Assembly: GCF_001673365.1 (NCBI RefSeq)
Contig: NZ_LZLS01000045.1
Location: forward strand, 1 to 45,877
Direction of reading: 5' to 3'
DNA length: 45,877 nt
Source: Mycobacterium asiaticum
GTDB lineage: Bacteria > Actinomycetota > Actinomycetes > Mycobacteriales > Mycobacteriaceae
Part shown: positions 14,630-24,651 of the stretch, piece by piece
Position numbering within the stretch: the first letter of the stretch is position 1
Layout: each line of letters begins with the position of its first letter
Program-made: the position numbers and the translations under genes
The notes under the pieces: model-generated
Told to the model about the DNA's origin: nothing
Seen by the model: only the letters and a program-made list of their open reading frames with translations
Database searches by the model: none

Positions 14630-15256
14630 TCAGCCGATCTTGCGGTCGCGGTGCTTACGACGGGACGCCAGCTCGTCCTCGGGTGCGGCGATGGACTCGC
14701 CACCGTCGGCCCGCTCACCGGGAAAGTCGGCGATGACGCCGGTCAGCTCCCGCATGGCGCCGGACACGGCGATACCGAACACGCCCTGACCGCCCTGTAG
14801 CAGGTCGACGACTTCTTCGGCGGACGTGCACTCGTAGACGCTGGTGCCGTCGGAGAACAACGTGATGTTGGCCAGGTCCTGCACACCGCGCTGACGCAGG
14901 TGATCCACCGCGACCCGGATGTTGTGCAGGGAGATGCCGGTATCCAGCAACCGCTTGACGATCTTGAGGACCAGGATGTCCTTGAACGAGTACAGCCGTT
15001 GGCTGCCCGATCCGGCCGCGCTGCGGATCGAGGGCACCACCAGCGAAGTGCGAGCCCAGTAGTCCAGCTGACGGTAGGTGATTCCAGCGATCTGGCAGGC
15101 ACTCGGCCCGCGGTAGCCCACCAATTCGTCCGGTACCGAGTCGTCCGGGAACAATCCGGGCTGCACCGGTTGGCTGGGCGCCGCATCGCTGCGGTTGTCA
15201 CCGGTTGGTGCGCTATCAGCAAGGTCCAGCTGTTCTTGACGTGGCTGCTCGCTCAC
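14630..15256 (-). CDS. resR: MerR-type HTH regulator, Rv1830 (ResR) family
   Basis: A 208-residue protein with a disordered N-terminus (1-45), a MerR-like winged helix (about 50-120, GPSACQIAGITYRQLDYWART), a helical segment (LDTGISLHNIRVAVDHLRQRG) and a conserved tail ending RRKHRDRKIG. It closely matches Rv1830. In M. tuberculosis this protein has been linked to cell-cycle and growth control through whiB2 and to recovery after antibiotic exposure. The GTG at 15256 has a GAGAGGAC ribosome-binding site; a further in-frame start 57 bp upstream lacks one. It lies directly upstream of the gcvB riboswitch. Confidence 0.85.
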   Translation of the reverse strand: MSEQPRQEQLDLADSAPTGDNRSDAAPSQPVQPGLFPDDSVPDELVGYRGPSACQIAGITYRQLDYWARTSLVVPSIRSAAGSGSQRLYSFKDILVLKIVKRLLDTGISLHNIRVAVDHLRQRGVQDLANITLFSDGTSVYECTSAEEVVDLLQGGQGVFGIAVSGAMRELTGVIADFPGERADGGESIAAPEDELASRRKHRDRKIG

Positions 15257-15531
15257 GGTGCGTCCTCTCGCCGATCGCGCTCTTGTCACTAGCTGCGGTA
15301 GTGGCTGCCCCAACAGCCACGTTATCTCAGTTGCGAGTGTTAGAGAGCATACGCTGTTCGGTGGCTGTCGTGCTCTGGGTCGATCCTCGATCCGTCACCA
15401 AAGTATGGCCGCCGACCGGATTCCGGAGCGTTATATCCCAGGCGTGTCGACAATCCGTTGTGTGATATGAGACGCATCCGTGACCCGGATTGGGTACCGG
15501 GTCGGCATGGTGCAGGTGTGCGGCGCGTGGG
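15257..15531. other. intergenic region upstream of resR, with dyad and heptamer repeats
   Basis: This 275-bp stretch has no credible gene. On the minus strand it holds promoter-like hexamers (TATAAC near 15430, TATGCT near 15350). A perfect 7-bp inverted repeat, GTGGCTG-CCCCAA-CAGCCAC, lies at 15301-15320, 45 bp upstream of the resR start. GTGGCTG recurs at 15241 and 15361, exactly 60 bp either side of the copy at 15301. The dyad could be a regulator site or a 5' UTR hairpin. Confidence 0.4.
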
Positions 15532-16026
15532 CTAAGTCGCCTTGAAGTCGTCGGGAGAGACGCTGTCGAGAAACTCCTTGAACTTCTCCACCTCGTCTTC
15601 GCGGACAGCGCTGCTGGCCTCTTCGTCTCCCTCGTCGGGAATCAGCAGGCCGGCCTGAGCCAGCACGGCTTCCTCGACGTAGATCGGCACACCCACCCGC
15701 AGTGCGATCGCCACCGAGTCTGACGGCCGGGCCGACACCTTGATGTCGCGGTCGAAGATGAGGTCCGCGTAGAACGTGCCCTCCTGCAGGTCGACGATGC
15801 GTACCTCCTTGAGCGAATGCCCAAGTGCGGCAATGAGATCCCTGATCAGGTCATGGGTAAGCGGCCGCGGCGGTTCGACGCCTTGCTGTTCCAGGGCGAT
15901 GGCCGCGGCCTCCGACTGGCCGATCCAGATCGGCAGGTACCGGTCACCGTCCGCCTCGCGCAGCAACAGCACCGGCTGGTTCTGCGGCTGCTCGACGCGA
16001 ATGCCGACAACACGAACTTCACCCAT
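15532..16026 (-). CDS. bifunctional nuclease (DUF151) family protein
   Basis: A 164-residue protein, the same length as Rv1829. It has the DUF151/bifunctional nuclease fold: the N-terminal core with PVLLLREADGDRYLPIWIG (residues 18-36), the HDLIRDLIAALG helix, and the ARPSDSVAIALRVGVPIYV block near residues 100-120, then an acidic, lysine-containing C-terminus. Plant and some bacterial members act on DNA and RNA; the mycobacterial activity is not known to me. The ATG at 16026 has GAGGGCGG upstream and beats an earlier in-frame codon. It lies between two MerR-type genes on the same strand, probably in one transcript. Confidence 0.88.
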   Translation of the reverse strand: MGEVRVVGIRVEQPQNQPVLLLREADGDRYLPIWIGQSEAAAIALEQQGVEPPRPLTHDLIRDLIAALGHSLKEVRIVDLQEGTFYADLIFDRDIKVSARPSDSVAIALRVGVPIYVEEAVLAQAGLLIPDEGDEEASSAVREDEVEKFKEFLDSVSPDDFKAT

Positions 16027-16085
16027 CTGTGTCCGCCCTCCGCACACGCGACCAAACACCAAGCTGTCGAACGGAAGTCTAGTCC

Positions 16086-16820
16086 TCAGCGGTGCAGTAC
16101 GTCGCGAACGGCGGACTTGATCAACGAGGTGTGCAAAGTAATTGCGAGCGCGGCTACCTCGCGCGCCAGCTCATCGGCGCGGTCACGTGCGCCGGCCTTA
16201 TCCGCCTTGACCAGCGGCCCGGCAATCTGGGCGATCAGATCAGACTGTCGATCGGCGGCGGAACGGAACGCGCGCAGATGTCTTGGCTCCACGCCGTAGT
16301 CGGCAAGTGCCCGCGCGCATTGCAGAATCACCACCGCGTGTTCGTCGAAGAAACCGCCCGGCCCCGTCGTGATCACCCCCGCCTTCAGCAGAGCGGTCAA
16401 CAACTCGCCATCCACGCCGGAGCGTTCCAGCAGGTCCTCACGGCTGAGCCGGACGCGGGTGGGCGCCACGGCGCCCGGGTCGGCTTCGGCTGCGGCACCG
16501 TCCACCGACACCAATCGCGGTACGCCGTAGGGAGATCCGATCGCCGGTAGTTCCCCGTCCGGCAGCGCGTCGAGTTGGGCCCTGATCACCTTCAGTGGCA
16601 GATAGTGATCCCGCTGAGCGGTCAGAATGAAACGCAGCCGCGCGCAGTCGTACGCGGTAAACCTTCGATAGCCCGACGCCGCCCGCTGCGGTGTCACCAA
16701 ACCTTCTGCCTCCAGAAAACGAATCTTGGAGATGGTGACGTCCGGAAAGTCCGGTCGCAGCAGGTCCAAGACCGCCCCGATCGACATCCCGGCCGGCGCT
16801 GGGCTATCGGGCGCGCTCAC
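16086..16820 (-). CDS. MerR-type HTH regulator, Rv1828/FtsR family
   Basis: A 244-residue protein matching Rv1828. The MerR-like DNA-binding domain covers about 12-85 ([18 protein letters not shown], then [16 protein letters not shown]). A helical C-terminal domain (about 130-240) is unlike drug-binding MerR effectors. The corynebacterial orthologue FtsR activates ftsZ, so a cell-division role is a reasonable inference. The GTG start at 16820 overlaps the garA stop codon by 4 bp, which couples it to garA. Confidence 0.9.
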   Translation of the reverse strand: MSAPDSPAPAGMSIGAVLDLLRPDFPDVTISKIRFLEAEGLVTPQRAASGYRRFTAYDCARLRFILTAQRDHYLPLKVIRAQLDALPDGELPAIGSPYGVPRLVSVDGAAAEADPGAVAPTRVRLSREDLLERSGVDGELLTALLKAGVITTGPGGFFDEHAVVILQCARALADYGVEPRHLRAFRSAADRQSDLIAQIAGPLVKADKAGARDRADELAREVAALAITLHTSLIKSAVRDVLHR

Positions 16821-17284
16821 TGGCCCCCGGATCCCCCGTCGTCGTCACCCTTGGGGCCGGTCAGAAAGACCAACCGGAACTTGCCGATCTGCACTTCGTC
16901 GCCGTTGGCCAGGACCGCCGAATCCACCGGCTCCCGGTTGACGTACGTGCCGTTGAGACTGCCGACGTCGACGACGTTGAACTCGGAACTTTCCAACCGG
17001 AATTCGGCATGGCGGCGGCTTACCGTCACGTCGTCGAGGAAGATGTCGCTGTCGGGGTGCCGGCCGGCCGAGGTGATGGCCTGGTCCAGCAGGAAGCGTG
17101 AACCGGCGTTGGGTCCGCGTTTGACGACCAGTAATGCGGAGCCCGCGGGGAGCCCCTCGACTCCGGATACCGAACTCTCGGTGCCCGCCTGCGCGGGTGC
17201 GTCCAGCTCGTTGAGGAAGTCGGCGCGGAAGACAGAGGTCGTCTCCACGGTGACTTCGTCCTGGTCGTTGTCCTTGTCCGTCAC
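16817..17284 (-). CDS. garA: FHA-domain protein GarA
   Basis: A 155-residue forkhead-associated protein. The N-terminal ETTS motif (14-17) contains the threonines phosphorylated by PknG and PknB. The FHA domain (about 55-145) shows [17 protein letters not shown] and SLNGTYVN. In its unphosphorylated form GarA binds and inhibits 2-oxoglutarate dehydrogenase and NAD-glutamate dehydrogenase and stimulates glutamate synthase; phosphorylation makes it fold back on itself. The GTG start follows GAGGAG. It lies 139 bp downstream of gcvH on the same strand, so it may have its own promoter. Confidence 0.96.
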   Translation of the reverse strand: MTDKDNDQDEVTVETTSVFRADFLNELDAPAQAGTESSVSGVEGLPAGSALLVVKRGPNAGSRFLLDQAITSAGRHPDSDIFLDDVTVSRRHAEFRLESSEFNVVDVGSLNGTYVNREPVDSAVLANGDEVQIGKFRLVFLTGPKGDDDGGSGGQ

Positions 17285-17423
17285 CCGCTGCTCCTCACTG
17301 GCCGCTGTGGCGTTGTATGACCCGACCGTTCGGCCGGCTTCCCACTCCCTGATGTCTTGACCGTACCGCGCGCGAGTTGGCTTCTCCTAGATCCTCGCAA
17401 CGCTTTCGGGACCATAGCAATTG

Positions 17424-17828
17424 TCATTCGGTCAATGTGCCGCGGTAGGCCTCCGCGTCGAGCAGTTCCGCGATCGTCGAATCCAGCGCTGCGACATCGG
17501 CGCCGTCGACCTGGAGTTCCAGCAACCAACCCGCACCGTAGGGGTCGGAATTCAGCAACTGCGGATTGCCGTCCAGCTCGCCATTGACCGCAGATACTTT
17601 GCCCGCGACCGGGGCATACAGATCCGACACCGATTTCGTCGACTCCACCTCCCCGAACGGGTCGCCGGCGTTGAGTTCGGTACCCACCTCGGGCAACTGC
17701 ACGAACACGACGTCACCGAGGGCCGACTGCGCGAAATCGGTGATCCCGACCCGCACGGTGTCTTCTGCGCTGCGGCGAACCCACTCGTGTTCGGCGGTGT
17801 AGTGCAGATCGGACGGGATATCGCTCAC
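17424..17828 (-). CDS. gcvH: glycine cleavage system H protein
   Basis: The lipoyl carrier of the glycine cleavage system, which shuttles the aminomethyl group between the P and T proteins. The 134 residues equal the M. tuberculosis length. The lipoylated lysine is K65 in [13 protein letters not shown]. The GTG at 17828 ([16 protein letters not shown]) fits homologues, with AGGA upstream; a longer frame to 17867 exists but overlaps the end of the previous gene. It is on the same strand as gcvB but eight kilobases of other names apart in order: four genes lie between them. Confidence 0.95.
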   Translation of the reverse strand: MSDIPSDLHYTAEHEWVRRSAEDTVRVGITDFAQSALGDVVFVQLPEVGTELNAGDPFGEVESTKSVSDLYAPVAGKVSAVNGELDGNPQLLNSDPYGAGWLLELQVDGADVAALDSTIAELLDAEAYRGTLTE

Positions 17829-17863
17829 GGTGATCCTGTTCTGGTCGCATTTTTTGGGATGGT

Positions 17864-18646
17864 TCACTTGCCGGGCTGAGCGTATTGGTGTGGTTTTGGT
17901 TGCCGCAAGGTGGTCACCTCGACGCGGTCGGCCTGCTGCACCGACATGCGTCCGCCGACGCGCTTCACACTGTCCACCGCGCCGCCGGGAATGTTCATCG
18001 CGGCGGCCAGCGTCGGCGGATTACCAATGGCCAGAATCGAATACGGCGGTGCGAACGCCTTGGTGTCGATGGTCAGCGCGCCTGCTGACCCGATTACCCA
18101 GGTATCGACGCCGACCCGAACCGACTGGCGCGCGTCGTTGATTTGAATCGCTTCCGCGCCGGCCGCGCGCAACTCGTTGATCACGTCGAGCATCACCTCC
18201 GGTGACACCCCCGGGCCAGGGTCGTCGATCTTCACCGTCACACCCGGCCCGGTCGCACCCACCGCGCCGACCAGGATGGACAGCGCGGCCAACCGCGCCT
18301 GAGCGCTTTCGATGGCGGCCTGGTCGGTGTTTCCCGAGGCCTGCAACGCGTTGAGGCTGTTCTGCAAGTCGGCGACTTCGGTGCTCAGCGTGGCCTCGCG
18401 CTGCCGCAACGAGTCCAACAACACCAAAAGGTCTGCGGGACGGGCGGTTTCCAGGGAATCTCCGGACTCGTTCTGGCGGACCTGGGTGACGATGGCGACG
18501 CCCAGAACCAGACACAACAGGACCGCCAGCGCGCCGAACGCCAGCCGGGACCGGCCACCGCGGAACTTGCGTCGGGGGCGGTCCGGCGGCCGTTCGTGGC
18601 GTCCGCGTGGTGCGGCCGGCGCGGTCTCGTCGGGTTCGTCGCTCAC
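17864..18646 (-). CDS. DUF881 membrane protein
   Basis: A 260-residue protein matching Rv1825. A basic, proline-rich cytoplasmic N-terminus (1-32) precedes one transmembrane helix (about 33-53), a coiled-coil-prone stretch (70-125, rich in leucine, glutamine and glutamate) and the extracytoplasmic DUF881 domain (about 125-250). DUF881 proteins are often encoded with the small basic protein Sbp near division or secretion genes, but their biochemical role is unknown. It starts with GTG 4 bp after the sbp stop. Confidence 0.88.
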   Translation of the reverse strand: MSDEPDETAPAAPRGRHERPPDRPRRKFRGGRSRLAFGALAVLLCLVLGVAIVTQVRQNESGDSLETARPADLLVLLDSLRQREATLSTEVADLQNSLNALQASGNTDQAAIESAQARLAALSILVGAVGATGPGVTVKIDDPGPGVSPEVMLDVINELRAAGAEAIQINDARQSVRVGVDTWVIGSAGALTIDTKAFAPPYSILAIGNPPTLAAAMNIPGGAVDSVKRVGGRMSVQQADRVEVTTLRQPKPHQYAQPGK

Positions 18647-18650
18647 CGGA

Positions 18651-18983
18651 TCACGCTCCGAACAGGCGGCGCCGCAGCGCGGCGGCGTTGCCGAAGATCC
18701 GGATTCCCAGCACGACGACGATCGCGGTCGACAACTGGGTGCCGACGCCCAATTGGTCGCCGACGTAAACGATCAGCGCCGCCACCAACACGTTGAAGAC
18801 GAACGAGACCACGAAGACTTTGGGATCGAAGATGCGTTCGAGGTAGGCGCGCAACCCGCCGAAAACCGCATCGAGCGCCGCTACCACCGCGATCGGCAGA
18901 TACGGCTGGATGACCTCGGGGACGCTGGGATGAAAGACCAAACCCAACACGATGCCAACGGCTAGCGCGGCGATTCCGATCAT
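18651..18983 (-). CDS. sbp: small basic protein Sbp (DUF1290), membrane protein
   Basis: A 110-residue integral membrane protein with three hydrophobic segments (about 2-18, 25-48, 56-78). The loop AYLERIFDPKVF is typical of the Sbp/DUF1290 family. In Firmicutes and actinobacteria it is encoded between DUF881 genes, as here (Rv1823-Rv1824-Rv1825 order). Function is unknown. The ATG start at 18983 has a purine-rich GAGGGGAAT that is further upstream than usual. Confidence 0.87.
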   Translation of the reverse strand: MIGIAALAVGIVLGLVFHPSVPEVIQPYLPIAVVAALDAVFGGLRAYLERIFDPKVFVVSFVFNVLVAALIVYVGDQLGVGTQLSTAIVVVLGIRIFGNAAALRRRLFGA

Positions 18984-19017
18984 GCTCGCGTAATTCCCCT
19001 CCGTCTTCTAGGGCTTT

Positions 19018-19938
19018 TCAGGGTCCGGTCGGTGCGGCGAACTTGACGTCCCGCACCGAGCCGGCGGGCAGCGACAGTTTGGCGGTGGTGTCGACGTTAA
19101 CGCTCACACCGACGCCGTAGGAGGCCTCCAGCAGCCTAAGCCGACGCAATCCGGTGCTGTTCTCGAAGACGTCGTGCATCGAGTGCGGCGGCCCCACAGC
19201 CAGAATGTTGTACGGGCTGGTGGTCGGGTTGTTGTCGACCAGGATTGCTCCGCCGGCTTGGCGGATCGTGACGTTGGGCCCGATTCTCACCCCGCCGATC
19301 GAGATGGCCTCGGCGCCACTGGCCCACAGCGAGTTGACAACCAGTTGCAGGTCGCGGTCGAGGATGATTTGTCGGCTCCCGGCGACCCGCTGCTTGGACG
19401 CGTCGGAAAGATTGGGGCTCGCGCCGGGATCGGTCACGGTCACCGTCAGCCCTGGCCCGGTCACCGCCGTGCTGGCCGCCGGCAGGCTCAGGGCGTCGAG
19501 GCGGTTGAGCAGGCGTTGGCCCTCGGCATCGTCGGCAAGCGCCAGCCGCTGTACCTGGTCCACCTTGGCCGACAGTGCGCTGCGCTGCTGGGCCAACTTG
19601 GTGGCGCTGGCCTCGGTCAGGCGCACGTTGGTGGCCAGCAACTGTTGTGCGGAACGCACCCCGGGCGCCACCGTGCGGGCCTGGGCGACGGCGGCGGCGA
19701 ACACGGCCGCCACCAGGGTCGCCGCCAATGCCTGCCACATCCAGCCGATCGCCCGGTGCTCGGGTTCTTTGCTGCTTTCCCGCTTCGCGGCCGCCGCGGC
19801 GTAGCCGGGGTCCAGATGTTCGGACAGTAGCGCCCGCAGCAGCGACGGCACCGGAATGTGTTGTGGGCGAGCCGTGGTGTGGGCGCTGTACCCGGCATTC
19901 GGGTCATAGCCGCCGAGCAGTCGATCGGGGTCAGCCAT
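19018..19938 (-). CDS. DUF881 membrane protein
   Basis: A 306-residue counterpart of Rv1823 and a paralogue of the DUF881 gene two positions downstream. It has a cytoplasmic N-terminus (1-65), a transmembrane helix (about 66-86), a coiled-coil-prone segment (90-150) and the DUF881 domain (about 150-300; [37 protein letters not shown]). The ATG at 19938 lies inside the end of pgsA2 (8-bp overlap). The pair of DUF881 proteins around Sbp may form one envelope complex; that is inference from conserved order. Confidence 0.88.
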   Translation of the reverse strand: MADPDRLLGGYDPNAGYSAHTTARPQHIPVPSLLRALLSEHLDPGYAAAAAKRESSKEPEHRAIGWMWQALAATLVAAVFAAAVAQARTVAPGVRSAQQLLATNVRLTEASATKLAQQRSALSAKVDQVQRLALADDAEGQRLLNRLDALSLPAASTAVTGPGLTVTVTDPGASPNLSDASKQRVAGSRQIILDRDLQLVVNSLWASGAEAISIGGVRIGPNVTIRQAGGAILVDNNPTTSPYNILAVGPPHSMHDVFENSTGLRRLRLLEASYGVGVSVNVDTTAKLSLPAGSVRDVKFAAPTGP

Positions 19939-20521
19939 GTTTGACCTTCGGCATGCGCCGCAGCACCAGGACCATCTGGATCATGTACAGGACGAACGCC
20001 CACAGGTACATGTACATGCCCCAGATCAAAAACGCCCAGCCGCAGGCCAGCACGACGCGGCTCCATAACTGATCCCACTGTCCCAGCAGGACCAGCGGAA
20101 AGCCGGACATCAGCGCGAACGTCGCCGCCTTGCCCACATAGGAGACCGGAAGAGCGGACAGCCCGCGGCTCCACAGCAGCGGCAGGGTCCCGGCGAGTAC
20201 CGCGTCGCGGGCCAACAGGGTCAGCACGAACCACCACGGCACGATTCCGCTGATCGCCAACACGATCGGCACGGTCACCATGTAGAGCCGGTCGACAGCC
20301 GGGTCAAGCAGCATGCCCAGCCGCGAGGACTGGTCCAGCAGCCGAGCGATCTTGCCGTCCGCCCAGTCGGAGACGCCGCTGAACATCAGAATCGCCACCG
20401 ACCAGCTATGGGTATGCGTGACCAGCATCAGGTAGACGAACAGCGGGATCAGGGCCAGGCGGACGGCGCTCAGCACGTTGGGCACCGTCAGCACCCGATC
20501 GTGCGCGAGCACTGGCTCCAT
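19931..20521 (-). CDS. pgsA2: CDP-alcohol phosphatidyltransferase family enzyme
   Basis: A 196-residue membrane protein of the family that joins a CDP-diacylglycerol to an alcohol. The complete signature is present: D52, D55-G56, A59-R60, G69, D73 and D77, in [10 protein letters not shown] and [11 protein letters not shown]. About five further hydrophobic segments follow. It matches Rv1822 (PgsA2), whose alcohol substrate is not firmly established; a cardiolipin- or phosphatidylglycerophosphate-type product is possible. The ATG at 20521 ([15 protein letters not shown]) matches homologues; a GTG four codons upstream is an alternative. It begins 53 bp after secA2. Confidence 0.87.
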   Translation of the reverse strand: MEPVLAHDRVLTVPNVLSAVRLALIPLFVYLMLVTHTHSWSVAILMFSGVSDWADGKIARLLDQSSRLGMLLDPAVDRLYMVTVPIVLAISGIVPWWFVLTLLARDAVLAGTLPLLWSRGLSALPVSYVGKAATFALMSGFPLVLLGQWDQLWSRVVLACGWAFLIWGMYMYLWAFVLYMIQMVLVLRRMPKVKHG

Positions 20522-20574
20522 GAGCCGTGACACTATCGCCGTTGCGCCCCGGTCCGCACGGCGGACCGAACCCG

Positions 20575-22899
20575 TCAGCGGAAAACGCCGGGCAGGCTCA
20601 GCGTGGATAGCGTGTCGTCGGACAACGGGTTGTCGTTGACCATGTAGGTCCACGTCGATGTCGGTCGGGCCAGCTTGGAAAGATCCAGCCCGGGCTCGTC
20701 TTCGAGGACGTTCGCCGTCTCGAACGTCTGCTGGGCTGCCTCAATTGCATCGGCGGCCAGTGATGCGAACGCATCCACGGCCATCCGGTGGAACTCGTCC
20801 AGTGGGTTCTGCCGGCCCAGCGCGCGCAAGTGAATGCTCTCGCGGATGTCGGCCAGATACGCCAGGTGGTCGGCCCAGCCGCGATCCAAGTGGTAGAGCA
20901 TGATCAGCCGGCAGATTTTCTCCAGCCGCTCCTCGCTGACGTCCTCAGCAAGTTCCTTGTACCGCTTCGGCGCCAGCTCCTCAAGCTCTTCGCGAGCGGT
21001 CGGGGTGCGCAGCAACGTGTCTCGCCGGTCGACGATGATGGCACGTTGCTGGGCGATCAGCTGGTTGTAGCGCCAGGTGTTTGCGTGCACGTCCAGCAGC
21101 CGGCCTTCGGCGACCCGCTGGGCGTGGTCGAGCAGCCCGTCGGTCTTGGGGCTGAGGATGCATCCGTCCTCGTCTGTTTCGGTAGGCAACTTGTTGCTAT
21201 CCAGGTTGGCGGCCACCACGTCGTCTTCCCAGCTGGAGAAGAACACCGACGAGCCAGGGTCGCCCTGCCGTCCCGCCCGGCCGCGCAACTGGTTGTCGAG
21301 CCGCTCGGTGTGGTGGCGGCCGGTGCCGACCACGTGCAGGCCACCGAGTTCAGCGACCCGGTCGTGGTCGGACTCGTCGGACCCGCCGAGGCGGATGTCA
21401 GTGCCGCGGCCAGCCATCTGGGTGGACACCGTGACCGAGCCGTAGGTGCCCGCCTCGGCGATCACCTGTGCCTCCTCGGCGTCGTTCTTCGCGTTTAGCA
21501 ACACGGCCGGCACCTTGCGCCGGGTCAGGCGCTCGTGCAGATCTTCGGATTCGGCGACGTCCCGGGTTCCGACGAGCACCGGCTGTCCGGTCTCGTGCAC
21601 CTCGGCGATGTGCTCGACGATCGCGTCGTTCTTGGCGGCGGCGGTGATGTACACCCGGTCCGACTCGTCCTCGCGGATGTTCGGAGCGTTCGGCGGTATC
21701 GGCGAAACCCCCAGCTTGTAGAACTGGCGCAACTGCTCGCCCGCCGCCAACGCGGTGCCGGTCATGCCGCACACCGTGGTGTAGCGGTTGATCAGCGCCT
21801 GGACTGTGATGGTGTCGAGCACCTCGCCGGTCTCGGTGGTCTCGATGCCCTCCTTGGCCTCGACGGCGGCTTGCAGGCCATCCGGCCAGCGCTGCAGTTG
21901 CGCGATGCGGCCACGCGAGGCGTTGATCAGATGGACCGCGTCGTCGCGCACGATGTAGTGGACGTCGCGTTGCAGCAGTACGTGCGCATGCAATGCGACG
22001 TTGACCTCCGTAAGGGTGGTCACCACGTGCTCTTCGGAATAGAGGTCGATGCCGCCGAGCGCCTTTTCGACCTTTCGCGCGCCCGCCTCGGTGAGGTGGA
22101 CGTTGCGGCTGTCGGCGTCGGTGTCGTAATCCTGTTCGGCGGTCAGGTTGCCGACCAGCTTGATGATTTCCAGCCGCGGCGTCTCGCGATGGGTGGTGCC
22201 GGCCAGCACCAACGGCACCAATGCCTCGTCGACCAGCACCGAGTCGGCTTCGTCGATCAGAGCGACGTCCGGGTTGGGTGAAACCAGGTCGTCGACGTCG
22301 GTGACCAACTGGTCGCGCAGCACGTCGAAGCCGATCTCGTTGACCGAGGCGTAGGTGACGTCGCAGTCGTAGGCCGCCCGGCGGTCCGCACTGCTCGACT
22401 CCGCGGTGATCCAGCCGACGGTCAGTCCCATCGCTTCGATGAGTGGGCCCATCCACTCGGCGTCGCGGCGGGCCAGATAGTCGTTGATCGTGACGACGTG
22501 CACGTGCCGGCCGGCCAACGCATAACCCGCCGCCGCGATCGCCCCCGCCAGCGTCTTGCCCTCACCGGTTGCCATCTCGATGACGTCGCCGGCCAACATG
22601 CGCAGCGCGCCGAGCAACTGCACATCGAAGGGCCGAAGCCCGGTTGCCCGCTCGGCGGCTTCTCGCGCTATCGCCAGGAACTGTGGAATGTCGGCCGAGT
22701 CCGCCAGGTCGTCGAGGTTCAGTAGCCCGGCGGCCTTGCGCAGCTTCTCGTCGCTGAGGTCAGCGGCTTCCTTGTCGTATTCCTCCGAGTCGGTCACCAC
22801 AGCCATCGATCGGTTGCGGTTCTTCTCCGTGCTGGCGCCGAGCAGGCGCCAGAATCGGCTGCTCAGCCGGCCGGGTTGCGAGCGGGTGGTCTTTGGCAC
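20575..22899 (-). CDS. secA2: accessory preprotein translocase ATPase SecA2
   Basis: A 774-residue SecA-type motor, shorter than housekeeping SecA1, as expected for mycobacterial SecA2. Walker A is GEGKT (112-116) with K115, the residue number used for the dominant-negative K-to-R mutant of M. tuberculosis SecA2. The DEAD box is IDEADS (215-220), and [10 protein letters not shown] and the [13 protein letters not shown] block are intact. The C-terminal zinc-binding tail of SecA1 is absent. It exports a small set of virulence-related proteins together with SecYEG. The GTG start 21 bp after the ilvG stop suggests co-transcription with ilvG. Confidence 0.96.
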   Translation of the reverse strand: MPKTTRSQPGRLSSRFWRLLGASTEKNRNRSMAVVTDSEEYDKEAADLSDEKLRKAAGLLNLDDLADSADIPQFLAIAREAAERATGLRPFDVQLLGALRMLAGDVIEMATGEGKTLAGAIAAAGYALAGRHVHVVTINDYLARRDAEWMGPLIEAMGLTVGWITAESSSADRRAAYDCDVTYASVNEIGFDVLRDQLVTDVDDLVSPNPDVALIDEADSVLVDEALVPLVLAGTTHRETPRLEIIKLVGNLTAEQDYDTDADSRNVHLTEAGARKVEKALGGIDLYSEEHVVTTLTEVNVALHAHVLLQRDVHYIVRDDAVHLINASRGRIAQLQRWPDGLQAAVEAKEGIETTETGEVLDTITVQALINRYTTVCGMTGTALAAGEQLRQFYKLGVSPIPPNAPNIREDESDRVYITAAAKNDAIVEHIAEVHETGQPVLVGTRDVAESEDLHERLTRRKVPAVLLNAKNDAEEAQVIAEAGTYGSVTVSTQMAGRGTDIRLGGSDESDHDRVAELGGLHVVGTGRHHTERLDNQLRGRAGRQGDPGSSVFFSSWEDDVVAANLDSNKLPTETDEDGCILSPKTDGLLDHAQRVAEGRLLDVHANTWRYNQLIAQQRAIIVDRRDTLLRTPTAREELEELAPKRYKELAEDVSEERLEKICRLIMLYHLDRGWADHLAYLADIRESIHLRALGRQNPLDEFHRMAVDAFASLAADAIEAAQQTFETANVLEDEPGLDLSKLARPTSTWTYMVNDNPLSDDTLSTLSLPGVFR

Positions 22900-22920
22900 A
22901 GCCCCACGGTACGCGACTGG

Positions 22921-24564
22921 TCAGGCCAAATTGGACCGGCGCGGGTAAGCGATGCTGGGGTCTGTGAGCACGTTGACGACGGCGGGAAGCCCGCTGGCAA
23001 AGGCACGCTCAAGCGCCGGGCGTAACTCACCCGGAGCCGACACCAACTCGCCGTGGCCGCCGAGGGCGCGCACCACCTCGTCATAGCGGGTGCCCGGGCG
23101 CAGTTCAGCCACCACCGAGTAGCCGTACAGCGCCTCCATCGGGTGCTTTTCCAATCCCCAGATGCCGTTGTTGCCGATCACCGACACCACCGGCACGCTG
23201 TGGCGCACCAGGGTGTCCCACTCCATCCCGCTGAATCCGAACGCACCGTCGCCCTGCAGCAGCACGACCTGTCGTTGCGGCTGCGCCAGTTTGGCGGCCA
23301 GGGCGTAGCCGGGACCCGAACCCAGGCAGCCGAACGGACCACTGTCCAGCCAGCAACCCGGCTGGTAACTGTCGATCACCCGGCCGGCGTAGGACCCGAA
23401 GTCGCCGGCATCGATGACGACGATCGCGTCGCGGTCGAGCAGCGGAGCCAACTCGGCGTACACCCGCATCGGATGCAGCGGGATGCGCTCGTCGGCGAGT
23501 TCGGCGTTTTCCAGCTCACGGCTGGCCGTCTCCACCAGCCGCAACTCCTCGATCCAGTCCTGGTGGTCGGTCGGACTCGCGCCGGACAGGGCGGACAAAG
23601 TTGCGCTCAGGTCGCCGTACAGCTCGGAGGCGACCGGACGCGGATGAGCGCGCTCGGGTCGGGCGCGGTCGGCCACGACGAGTTGGGTCTCCGCGCCGAA
23701 GACCCCACCGAAGCCGAGGCGGAAGTCCATCGGCACGCCCACGATCAGGGCGACGTCGGCCGCGCCGAGCGCCTTGGAGCGGGCCCGCGAGTACGCCAAG
23801 GGGTGGTCCGCGGGCACCACGCCACGGGCCATCCCGTTCATCAGCACCGGGATCCGCAGCTCCTCGGCAAGGCGTAACAGCGCAGTCTCGCCGTGACCCC
23901 ACCACACGTTGGTTCCGGCCATGATGACCGGGCGCGCCGCCTTGGATAGCAGGTCGATTGCCCGGTCGAGCGCGTCGGCATCGGCGGACGCGGCGACCGG
24001 CAGCTCGTGCAGCGCTCCCGGACGGGAGTCGTCGTCGGACAGGGAAAACACGTGATCCATCGGGAAGTCGACGAAGCCGACTCCCGACGGCGCGCCGACC
24101 GCCGCCTGCAGCGCCTGGTCGACGAGCTTGCCCGCCTCCTCGGCGGACTGCGCGGTGGCCGCGAAGCGCGTCAACGGTGCCACGAACGGCACGTGGTCGA
24201 TCTCCTGAAGCGAGCCCATACCCCACCGTCCCGCCGGCGCGCGTCCGCCCAGCACCACCAGTGGCGATTGGTTCTGTTGAGCGGCGGCCATTGCGCTCAT
24301 CCCGTTGGTGATGCCAGGTCCCGCCGTCAGCGCCGCTACGCCCGGCACCCGGGTCACCTTCGACCAGCCTTCTGCGGCGAACGCCGCGGTCTGCTCGTGG
24401 CGGGTGTCGATCAGTCGGACGCCCTCGTCGCGGCAGCCGTCATAGATAGAGAACAGGTGTCCGCCCGAGAGGGTGAACATGGTGTCGATGCCGCTGGCCT
24501 TGAGCCGACGGGCGATCAGGCGGCCGGCGTGAACCGTCTGGGCGGGGGCAGCTTCGGTGGTCAT
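22921..24564 (-). CDS. ilvG: thiamine diphosphate-dependent enzyme, acetolactate synthase-like
   Basis: A 547-residue protein, the same length as M. tuberculosis IlvG (Rv1820). The N-terminal domain has the catalytic glutamate E57 in [13 protein letters not shown]. The ThDP/Mg2+ motif begins with GDG at 438-440 and ends about 30 residues later in IGNNG. It is annotated as the large subunit of acetolactate synthase, but the main enzyme is IlvB1, and the exact reaction of IlvG is uncertain; oxalyl-CoA decarboxylase-like or other decarboxylase activity is possible. It is the first gene of a long minus-strand series and is divergent from bacA across 87 bp. Confidence 0.88.
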   Translation of the reverse strand: MTTEAAPAQTVHAGRLIARRLKASGIDTMFTLSGGHLFSIYDGCRDEGVRLIDTRHEQTAAFAAEGWSKVTRVPGVAALTAGPGITNGMSAMAAAQQNQSPLVVLGGRAPAGRWGMGSLQEIDHVPFVAPLTRFAATAQSAEEAGKLVDQALQAAVGAPSGVGFVDFPMDHVFSLSDDDSRPGALHELPVAASADADALDRAIDLLSKAARPVIMAGTNVWWGHGETALLRLAEELRIPVLMNGMARGVVPADHPLAYSRARSKALGAADVALIVGVPMDFRLGFGGVFGAETQLVVADRARPERAHPRPVASELYGDLSATLSALSGASPTDHQDWIEELRLVETASRELENAELADERIPLHPMRVYAELAPLLDRDAIVVIDAGDFGSYAGRVIDSYQPGCWLDSGPFGCLGSGPGYALAAKLAQPQRQVVLLQGDGAFGFSGMEWDTLVRHSVPVVSVIGNNGIWGLEKHPMEALYGYSVVAELRPGTRYDEVVRALGGHGELVSAPGELRPALERAFASGLPAVVNVLTDPSIAYPRRSNLA

Positions 24565-24651
24565 ACCCGGAGACTAGCCACCCGCTTCCGGTACCTTCGC
24601 CGAAGGATTTCTGCGTGCAGCCCGCCGCGTGACTGTCAGGAGACGACAACC
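24565..24651. other. divergent promoter region between ilvG and bacA
   Basis: This 87-bp gap separates the start codons of two divergent genes. It must hold the promoter for bacA and probably one for the ilvG-secA2 series. No convincing operator dyad was seen. The only clear element is AGGAG at 24638-24642, the ribosome-binding site used for the TTG start of bacA. Confidence 0.5.

Noticed and set aside
24007..24651. Long in-frame extension of bacA to an upstream start
   Set aside because: It runs antisense through the 5' part of ilvG, lacks homology and ribosome-binding site support, and the TTG at 24652 has a good AGGAG and fits known N-termini.
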